64,000 nt of DNA from Nonomuraea sp. NEAU-A123 (GTDB lineage: Bacteria; Actinomycetota; Actinomycetes; Streptosporangiales; Streptosporangiaceae), in assembly GCF_018603905.1 (NCBI RefSeq), contig NZ_JAHFZZ010000028.1, positions 1-64,000 of the forward strand. Reading direction: 5' to 3'. A model generated the notes under the pieces. That model ran no database searches. It was not told the origin of the DNA and saw only the letters and a program-made list of their open reading frames with translations. The position numbers and the translations under genes were made by a program. Within the stretch, counting starts at the first letter, position 1; the number at the start of each line of letters is the position of its first letter. Below are positions 58,646 through 64,000 of the stretch, one piece after another.

Positions 58646-59065
58646 CTACTCAGCTGGCCGCCAATTGAGCAGTGCCAGGTCATCGCCCATGTCCGCGTAC
58701 ACCCCCTGGACCGCCTGACCGTACTCGGGCTCGAGATCGCCGTCCCACCCGCCGTGAATCAGGCAGCCGGGCACGGCGGCGAGCCTCACCAGCACCACGA
58801 CGTACGGCTCGGTCGAGCCGGGCATGAACGGCCGGCGGTTGACGATCCAGCTCTCCACCGTGCCCTCCGGCGAGACCGCCTCCCAATGCCACCTCTCGGT
58901 ACGGCAGGCCGGGCAGAAGGCCCTGGCCGGGAAGCGGTCGGTGTGACAGGTGTCACAGCGCTGGACCGTGAACTCGTGGCCGGCGAGCCGGTCCCACCAG
59001 TCCTTGGAGTCCCGATCAGGGGTCGGCCGCACGCCTCGGGGCGGCCTGCCGTACCGGTCAGGCAT
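58646..59065 (-). CDS. DUF35 zinc-ribbon / OB-fold protein
   Basis: The 139-residue protein has the DUF35 pattern: an N-terminal helix, a rubredoxin-like zinc ribbon CDTCHTDRFPARAFCPACRTE with four Cys, and an OB-fold (WEAVSPEGTVESWIVNRRPF, PYVVVLVRLAAVPGCLIHG). In steroid degradation such proteins form complexes with thiolase-like aldolases (Ltp2-type). It lies 3 bp after the thiolase-like gene, so they are probably co-translated. Confidence 0.88.
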   Translation of the reverse strand: MPDRYGRPPRGVRPTPDRDSKDWWDRLAGHEFTVQRCDTCHTDRFPARAFCPACRTERWHWEAVSPEGTVESWIVNRRPFMPGSTEPYVVVLVRLAAVPGCLIHGGWDGDLEPEYGQAVQGVYADMGDDLALLNWRPAE

Positions 59066-59068
59066 GGG

Positions 59069-60238
59069 TCAGCCCTTTCTGAGCAGGAGGGCCGAGGTGG
59101 CGGGCAGGATGTAGCCGGGCTGGGCGGTCGACAGAGCCACCTCGGCGCCGGCGACCTGCCGGTCACCCGCGTCCCCGCGTAGCTGGGAGACGGCCTCGGC
59201 TATGTGGTTGATGCCGTGGACGTAGCCCTCCGACAGGAAGCCGCCGTGCGTGTTGACCGGGAGCGCTCCGTCGAGGGCTGTCGCGCCGGAAGCGACGTAC
59301 GGGCCGCCCTCGCCCTTGGCGCAGAAGCCGTAGTCCTCCAACTGGACAATCACCGAGTAGGTGAAGCAGTCGTACAGCTCCGCCACGTCGATGTCGGCCG
59401 GGCCGAGTCCGGCCTGGGCGTACAGGCGCGGGGCCAGCGCGGCGGCGGCCGTGGTGGTGGGGTCGGCCCGGCCGCCGGACAGGTGCGAGTCGCCGCCACC
59501 CCAGGCCGCGCCGGAGATCAGCACCGGCGGGCGGCGCAGCGAGCGGGCGCGCTCGGCGGTCGTGACGACCAGGGCGCACGCGCCGTCGGTCTCCAGACAG
59601 CAGTCCAGCAGGCGGAACGGCTCGGCGATCCACCTGCTGGCCAGGTAGTCGTCGAGGGTTATCGGGGTGCGCATGAGAGCGCGCGGATTCTTGACGGCAT
59701 TCGCCCGCTGAGTGACGGCCAGCCGCCCGAAATGCTCCGCTTTAGTGCCGTATTTCTGCATATGGGCATTTGCGTACATCGCATATTGCTGTGGTGGCGC
59801 GAAATAGCCATATGGCGCTTGATACTGCACCTCGGGGCTCACCGGAAGGCGCCGCCCGGTGCCGCCCATGCGGAACTCCGACCGGGCATTGATGGCGCGG
59901 TAACAGACGACGGTCTCGGCCACGCCGGCCGCCACGGCCAGCGCCGCCTGCGCCACGACCGCGTGCGAGACGCTGCCGCCGCCGAACTGGTCGAGATACC
60001 AGGTCGGATCGGCCATGCCGAGCGCGGGCCCCACCAGGGACGGCGCCGCCGAGTCGCCCACGCGATGGGTGGCCAGGCCCTCGACGTCGCCGGGGCCGAG
60101 GCCGGCGTCGTCGAGGGCGGCCATGATCGCGCGACAGGCCAGCGTGAGCGTGCTGACCCCCGAGTCCTTGGTGAAGGGCGTGTAACCGACCCCCACCACG
60201 GCCGTACGGTCCCGGAACTCAAGCAAGCGCTTGGCCAT
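59069..60238 (-). CDS. Thiolase-like lipid-transfer protein without the nucleophilic Cys
   Basis: The 389-residue protein has a thiolase fold: AVVGVGYTPFTKDSGVSTLTLACRAI near the start, VDVAELYDCFTYSVIVQLEDYGFC in the second half, and PVNTHGGFLSEGYVHGINHIAEA near the end. The region where thiolases carry the nucleophilic Cys reads DQFGGGSVSHAVV, so the Cys is missing, as in Ltp2-type retro-aldolases. The Tyr of ELYDCFTYSV may be catalytic. Its first codons overlap operator site 3. It pairs with the DUF35 gene. Confidence 0.82.
   Translation of the reverse strand: MAKRLLEFRDRTAVVGVGYTPFTKDSGVSTLTLACRAIMAALDDAGLGPGDVEGLATHRVGDSAAPSLVGPALGMADPTWYLDQFGGGSVSHAVVAQAALAVAAGVAETVVCYRAINARSEFRMGGTGRRLPVSPEVQYQAPYGYFAPPQQYAMYANAHMQKYGTKAEHFGRLAVTQRANAVKNPRALMRTPITLDDYLASRWIAEPFRLLDCCLETDGACALVVTTAERARSLRRPPVLISGAAWGGGDSHLSGGRADPTTTAAAALAPRLYAQAGLGPADIDVAELYDCFTYSVIVQLEDYGFCAKGEGGPYVASGATALDGALPVNTHGGFLSEGYVHGINHIAEAVSQLRGDAGDRQVAGAEVALSTAQPGYILPATSALLLRKG
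60220..60233. promoter_or_regulatory. CAAGC-N4-GCTTG operator, site 3, inside the thiolase start
   Basis: CAAGC-AAGC-GCTTG lies 5 bp inside the coding region of the gene that starts at 60238, and encodes part of its MAKRLLEF. Its core AGCAAGCGCTTGG matches site 4. A repressor bound here would block early elongation or a promoter just upstream. Confidence 0.65.
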
Positions 60239-60316
60239 CCTGAAACGCTAGGCCCGACCGTCCACGTATGTCAACGGGGAGGTCTGCCTGGTATGCCAAC
60301 CTGCGCCGCATTTCGC

Positions 60317-60362
60317 TTGACACCTTTTCCGCCGCACGCCTACCGTCCAAGCAAGCGCTTGG
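60317..60362 (+). promoter_or_regulatory. Promoter and CAAGC-N4-GCTTG operator, site 4
   Basis: TTGACA at 60317-60322 and TACCGT at 60341-60346 are 18 bp apart and form a promoter for the flavin reductase. The operator CCAAGC-AAGC-GCTTGG (60347-60362) follows the -10 box directly. Its core AGCAAGCGCTTGGT fits the KstR2 consensus AnCAAGnnCTTGnT, as I recall it, with no mismatch. Confidence 0.8.
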
Positions 60363-60397
60363 TAAGATACGATGCAAGCGGCGATGAGGAGGAGACC

Positions 60398-61009
60398 ATG
60401 AGCACACACGCTGCCCGGCTGATCACGCCGGACGGCTGTGGCGGCCCCCCGGCGCCGTACCAGCGCAGGACTCTCAACGGAGCCTCGATGCCGAACGGCC
60501 AGTCCCACGAGAGCGGCAACGGCCAGCTCGACAGCCGGAGGTTCAGGTCGGTGCTGGGCAGGTTCGCCACCGGTGTGGTGGCGATCACCGCGCTCGACCC
60601 GCTGAACCGCGAGCCGTGCGGTCTGGCGGCCAACTCCTTCACCTCGGTGTCGCTCGACCCGCCGCTGGTGGCCTTCTGCGTGGCGCACACCAGCACGAGC
60701 TGGCCCAAGGTGCGCGGCGCCAAGGTCATCACGGTGAACGTGCTCGCCGAGCACCAGCAGCACGTCTGCGCCCAGCTCGCGAGCAGGGGCGGCGACAAGT
60801 TCGCCGGGCTGCGGTGGACCGGTTCGCCCGGCGGCAACCCGGTGATCGAAGGCGCCTTGGCCTGGATCGACTGCGCGATCGAGGCCGAGCACATGGCGGG
60901 CGATCACATGATCGTGGTGGCCCGGGTGCTCCAGCTCGACACGCACGCGGACGGCGGCCCGCTGCTGTTCTTCCGCGGCGGCTACGGCGGCTTCGTTGAG
61001 CCCGGCTGA
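60398..61009 (+). CDS. Flavin reductase (HsaB/HpaC-like)
   Basis: The ATG at 60398 follows GAGGAGG; the 203-residue protein has a disordered first 40 residues, then the flavin reductase domain: FRSVLGRFATGVVAITA, GLAANSFTSVSLDPPLVAFCV, VNVLAEHQQHVCAQLAS, and a closing GGPLLFFRGGYGGF. Such proteins reduce FMN or FAD with NAD(P)H for two-component monooxygenases. The LLM monooxygenase at 49178 has the same kind of operator and is a possible user. Confidence 0.88.
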   Translation: MSTHAARLITPDGCGGPPAPYQRRTLNGASMPNGQSHESGNGQLDSRRFRSVLGRFATGVVAITALDPLNREPCGLAANSFTSVSLDPPLVAFCVAHTSTSWPKVRGAKVITVNVLAEHQQHVCAQLASRGGDKFAGLRWTGSPGGNPVIEGALAWIDCAIEAEHMAGDHMIVVARVLQLDTHADGGPLLFFRGGYGGFVEPG

Positions 61010-61041
61010 TCTCGTCGAGTCCGTCTCTCAGGAGGCCTCCG

Positions 61042-62157
61042 TTGAGCCTGCGTGAGGAGGCGCGTGCCTGGCTGGCCGAGAACCTCACCGGAGACTTCGC
61101 GCACGCCCGCGGCCTGGGCGGTCCCGGGCGCGAGCACGAGGGCCACGAGGTACGGCTGGCCTGGGAGCGCCACCTCGGCAAGGCGGGCTGGACCTGCCTC
61201 GGCTGGCCCGTCGAGTACGGCGGCCGCGACGCCTCGCTCGCCGACCAGGTGGCCTTCCACGAGGAGTACGCCCTGGCGGACGCCCCCGCCCGCGTGGGCC
61301 TCATCGGTGAGGGACTGATCGGGCCGACAATCCTGGAGTTCGGCACCGAGGCGCAGAAGGCCCGGTTCCTGCCGCCGATCCAGCGCGGCGACGAGCTGTG
61401 GTGCCAGGGCTACTCCGAGCCGGAGGCGGGCTCCGATCTGGCCAACGTCCAGACGAAGGCGTACCTGTCAGGCGACGAATGGGTCATCACCGGGCAGAAG
61501 GTCTGGACGTCGCTGGCCCACGTGTCCGACTGGTGCTTCGCCCTCTGCCGTACGGAAGCGGGCTCCCAGCGGCACCGTGGGCTGTCGTACCTGCTCGTGC
61601 CCATGGACCAGCCCGGCGTCGAGGTGCGGCCGATCGTGCAGATGACGGGGACGTCCGAGTTCAACGAGGTGTTCTTCGACGGGGCCAGGACCGCGGCCGG
61701 GCACGTGCTCGGCGCGCCCGGCGACGGATGGCGCGTCGCGATGGCCACGCTCGGCTACGAGCGGGGCGTCTCCACGCTGGGGCAGCAGATCGGGTTCCGG
61801 CGGGAGCTGGCCCGGGTGATCGAGGTCGCCCGGCGCACGGGCGCGGCCGACGATCCGGTGCTGCGCGACCGGCTGGTGCGCTCGTGGCTGGAGCTGGAGA
61901 TCATGCGGCTCAACGCGCTGCGGGCCGATCCGGGGCCGGTGGCGTCGATCGCCAAGCTGTACTGGTCGGAGTGGCATCGCCGGCTGGGCGAGCTGGCGCA
62001 GGCCGTACAGCACAAGTCCGGACTTGTCGCCCGCGACGGTGAGCTCAACGACCTTCAGCGGCTGTATCTGTTCAGCCGGGCGGACACGATCTATGCGGGT
62101 TCGAGCGAAATCCAGCGGAACATCATCGCCGAGCGCACCCTGGGACTTCCCCGCTGA
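61042..62157 (+). CDS. Acyl-CoA dehydrogenase
   Basis: The TTG at 61042 lies 6 bp after AGGAGG and starts LSLREEARAWLAENLTGDF; no ATG or GTG fits as well. The 371-residue enzyme has GWPVEYGGRDASLADQVAFHEEYALA, the FAD-binding GYSEPEAGSDLANVQTKA, WVITGQKVWTSLAHVSDW, and C-terminal DTIYAGSSEIQRNIIAERTLGLPR. It resembles FadE-type ACADs of steroid degradation. It follows the flavin reductase by 32 bp and precedes the SDR by 10 bp. Confidence 0.92.
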   Translation: MSLREEARAWLAENLTGDFAHARGLGGPGREHEGHEVRLAWERHLGKAGWTCLGWPVEYGGRDASLADQVAFHEEYALADAPARVGLIGEGLIGPTILEFGTEAQKARFLPPIQRGDELWCQGYSEPEAGSDLANVQTKAYLSGDEWVITGQKVWTSLAHVSDWCFALCRTEAGSQRHRGLSYLLVPMDQPGVEVRPIVQMTGTSEFNEVFFDGARTAAGHVLGAPGDGWRVAMATLGYERGVSTLGQQIGFRRELARVIEVARRTGAADDPVLRDRLVRSWLELEIMRLNALRADPGPVASIAKLYWSEWHRRLGELAQAVQHKSGLVARDGELNDLQRLYLFSRADTIYAGSSEIQRNIIAERTLGLPR

Positions 62158-62167
62158 TTGGAGCACG

Positions 62168-62941
62168 ATGGCACCCCCTTATCCGAGCGCGCACGGGCTG
62201 CTCGACGGCAAGGTCACGCTGGTCACGGCCGCGGCGGGGGCCGGGATCGGGTACGCGACGGCCAAGCGCTGCGCCGAGGAGGGCGCCACGATCGTCATCT
62301 CGGACCGGCATGAGCGCCGCCTGTCCGCCGCGGCCGACTCGCTGACCGAGCTCACCGGCGTCAAGCCGCTGGCGGTGCCGTGCGACGTGACGTCGGAGGC
62401 CCAGGTGCTGGCGCTGTTCGACGCGGTGGTGGAGGCGCACGGCCGGCTGGACGTGGTGGTCAACAACGCCGGGCTCGGCGGTACGGCGTCGCTGGCCGAG
62501 ATGACCGACGACCAGTGGCACACCGTCATCGACGTGACCCTGAACGGCACCATGCGCTGCACCAGGGCCGCGCTGAAGCAGATGATCGCGCAAGGCTCCG
62601 GGGTGATCGTGAACAACGCCTCCGTGATCGGCTGGCGGGCACAGCGGGGGCAGTCGCACTACGCGGCGGCCAAGGCCGGGGTGATGGCGCTGACCAGGTG
62701 CGTCGCACTGGAGGCCGCCGAGCACGGCGTGCGGGTCAACGCGGTGGCGCCATCGCTGGCCGTGCACCCGTTCCTGGCGAAGGTGACGAGCGAGGAGCTG
62801 CTGGCGGAGCTGGCGGCGGCGGAGGCGTTCGGGCGCTCGGCGGAGCCGTGGGAGGTGGCCAACGTGATCGTCTTCCTGGCCAGCGACTACTCCTCGTACA
62901 TGACCGGCGAGGTCGTCTCCGTCTCCTCGCAGCACCCGTGA
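62168..62941 (+). CDS. Short-chain dehydrogenase/reductase
   Basis: The ATG at 62168 (MAPPYPSAHGLLDGKVTLVTAAAGAGIG) gives 257 residues. The cofactor loop reads TAAAGAGIGYATA, the NNAG motif is present (VVNNAGLGGTASL), and the catalytic set is Ser in NNASVIGW with Tyr-x-x-x-Lys in SHYAAAKAG. The NAD preference is suggested by ISDRHERR. It lies 10 bp after the ACAD gene, an arrangement seen with fadE30 and an SDR in mycobacterial ring C/D degradation. Confidence 0.9.
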   Translation: MAPPYPSAHGLLDGKVTLVTAAAGAGIGYATAKRCAEEGATIVISDRHERRLSAAADSLTELTGVKPLAVPCDVTSEAQVLALFDAVVEAHGRLDVVVNNAGLGGTASLAEMTDDQWHTVIDVTLNGTMRCTRAALKQMIAQGSGVIVNNASVIGWRAQRGQSHYAAAKAGVMALTRCVALEAAEHGVRVNAVAPSLAVHPFLAKVTSEELLAELAAAEAFGRSAEPWEVANVIVFLASDYSSYMTGEVVSVSSQHP

Positions 62942-62967
62942 CTATATCCTGAGTGACAAGATATAGT
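62941..62967. promoter_or_regulatory. PadR-type operator over a leaderless promoter
   Basis: ACTATATC (62941-62948) is mirrored exactly by GATATAGT (62960-62967) with an 11-bp spacer. The right arm contains TATAGT, a -10 box that ends 6 bp before the GTG at 62974. The gene would thus be leaderless and self-repressed. The left arm overlaps the last bases of the SDR gene. Confidence 0.8.
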
Positions 62968-62973
62968 GCGAGG

Positions 62974-63360
62974 GTGAATATAACGGAGCCCATGTTCCTC
63001 GCGCTCACCGCGCTGGTGGACGAGCCGCGGCACGGCTACGGGATCGTCCAGGAGGTCGATCGGCTGTCCGGCGGGCGGGTGCAGCTCAAGATCGGCTCCC
63101 TGTACGGCGTGCTGGACCGGCTGGCCGGGGAAGGGCTGGTGGCGCTCGACCGGGAAGAGGTGGCCCAGGGCCGGCTGCGCCGCTACTACCGGCTGACGGA
63201 CTCCGGAGCCGGGGCCCTGGAGGAGGAGGCGGCCCGCCTGACGGCCAACGCCCGCGCGGCGACCGCCCGGCTCAGGGAGCGGACCGCCCGCCTGCGCCCC
63301 GGCCCCGCCTTCGCCCGCCTGCTCCGCGAGACCGCCGCCGATGCCGGAGGTGCCGGGTGA
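62974..63360 (+). CDS. PadR-family transcriptional regulator
   Basis: The GTG at 62974 (VNITEPMFLALTALVDEPRHGYGIVQEV) gives 128 residues; a start at 62953 would lie inside the operator. The PadR winged helix has VQLKIGSLYGVLDRLAGEGLVALDREE and RLRRYYRLTDSGAGALEEEAARL, followed by a short helix for dimerisation. The stop overlaps the next start as GTGA, so it is coupled to a membrane-protein gene that it probably regulates. Confidence 0.9.
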   Translation: MNITEPMFLALTALVDEPRHGYGIVQEVDRLSGGRVQLKIGSLYGVLDRLAGEGLVALDREEVAQGRLRRYYRLTDSGAGALEEEAARLTANARAATARLRERTARLRPGPAFARLLRETAADAGGAG

Positions 63361-64000
63361 ACGAGTTGCTCGAACAGCGCTACCGCACCGTCCTGCGGCT
63401 GCTCCCCCGTTCGTACCGGGCCGAGCGGGAGGAGGAGATGGTGGCCGCGTTCCTGGAGTACTCGGGCGACGTGCCCGACGAGGAGAACCCCCGGCCCAGC
63501 TGGGGCGAGATCGCCAGTGTGCTCGCCCTCTCGACGCGCGTACGGCTCGGCGGAGCGGGCGCGACGCCCCGGTTCGTCGCCTGGGGCGCGGCCGTCAGGC
63601 TGGTGGCGACGCTGGGGCTCGCCTTCCACGCGGCGGCCGGCGCCTACACCCTCGCCTCCCTCCCCTTCACGGCGCCCAGCTCGACGACGCGGACACTGGG
63701 TGTGCTCGCGGCGGCCCTCTGGGCGACGGCGTTCGTGCTGCTGATGCGCGGGCACGTCCGGACGGCCAAGCCGGTGGCGCTCGCGGCCGGCGCGGCCGCC
63801 CTGGCCGAGCTCGCCGTCTGGCAGAACTTGGGCAGCCTGTTCGTGCCTCTGGACGTGGTGCAACAGGCACTGAACGTCGTGGTGCCGCTGGCGGGCCTAC
63901 TGGCCGGCTTCCACGATGACGTCCCGCCGGTGCGGCGAGCGTGGCGACCGACCGTCCTGCCGCCGGCCGCCGGGCTGCTGCTGAAGGCCGTCATCCTCGC
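63357..64000 (+). CDS. Membrane protein, truncated by the window edge
   Basis: The GTG at 63357 starts VNELLEQRYRTVLRLLPRSYRAEREEEMVAAFLEYSGD, and the frame stays open through 214 codons to the window end. The first 75 residues are soluble, with the RLLPRSYRAEREEEM pattern seen in genes next to PadR regulators. At least four hydrophobic segments follow. Function is unknown, and the C-terminus is missing here. Confidence 0.8.
   Translation, partial: MNELLEQRYRTVLRLLPRSYRAEREEEMVAAFLEYSGDVPDEENPRPSWGEIASVLALSTRVRLGGAGATPRFVAWGAAVRLVATLGLAFHAAAGAYTLASLPFTAPSSTTRTLGVLAAALWATAFVLLMRGHVRTAKPVALAAGAAALAELAVWQNLGSLFVPLDVVQQALNVVVPLAGLLAGFHDDVPPVRRAWRPTVLPPAAGLLLKAVIL

Noticed and set aside
1..64000. 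tRNA or rRNA genes
   Set aside because: I saw no cloverleaf with a TTCRANY loop and no rRNA sequence in the gaps I inspected. A tRNAscan-SE run would settle this.

Overview
This window is chromosomal DNA from a very GC-rich actinomycete. Codon use is strongly GC-biased. Many genes start with GTG or one with TTG, several start with no leader just after a -10 box, and neighbouring genes often overlap as ATGA or GTGA. The block dapB, M16 peptidase, pnp, rpsO, ribF, truB, nrnA-like, rbfA, DUF503, infB, ylxR, nusA, rimP is the usual actinobacterial order. The style of the accessory genes suggests the Streptosporangiales (Nonomuraea or Streptosporangium type), but that is an inference from gene content, since no rRNA gene is present.

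Layout: 0-5.6 kb holds a 39-bp minisatellite, a DUF402 protein and a two-component system divergent from an ABC exporter, with twin palindromic operators between them. 5.9-8.6 kb holds RNase J and dapA. 8.6-14.3 kb is a loose accessory region: GntR regulators, a RadC-like protein, several GC-rich minisatellites, two copies of what looks like an undescribed structured RNA or DNA element (near 11.9 and 12.3 kb), a small cysteine-containing protein and two paralogous regulators built only from tandem GntR winged helices. 14.3-22 kb holds a di-iron protein, a DMT exporter whose start codon overlaps that of a divergent MocR regulator, small enzymes, menA, an S1-domain protein and a MarR/VOC pair with a clear operator. 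22.2-38.8 kb is the core block of lysine biosynthesis, RNA processing and translation genes. 39-45 kb holds DUF4439 proteins and an ArsR-type regulator divergent from a hydrolase-tctCBA uptake operon. 45-47.5 kb holds proS and a membrane protein. 47.6-62.9 kb is dominated by acyl-CoA chemistry: two acyl-CoA dehydrogenases, a luciferase-like monooxygenase, a PaaK-like protein, an acyl-CoA synthetase, ferredoxin-NADP reductase, a DUF35/Ltp-type thiolase pair, a flavin reductase and an SDR. It also holds an aldolase-like protein, CutC, a GNAT and another GntR. The window ends with a PadR regulator and a truncated membrane-protein gene.

How the genes work together: four copies of a CAAGC-N4-GCTTG palindrome lie at the promoters or starts of the acyl-CoA genes (47.61, 49.14, 60.22 and 60.35 kb). 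They resemble the TetR-type KstR2 operator, so these genes probably form one regulon for breaking down a steroid-like or other CoA-linked substrate, with its regulator outside the window. Other local regulators each have a readable operator: NarL-type at 3.25 kb, MocR at 16.3 kb, MarR at 21.05 kb, ArsR-type at 41.15 kb and PadR at 62.95 kb.
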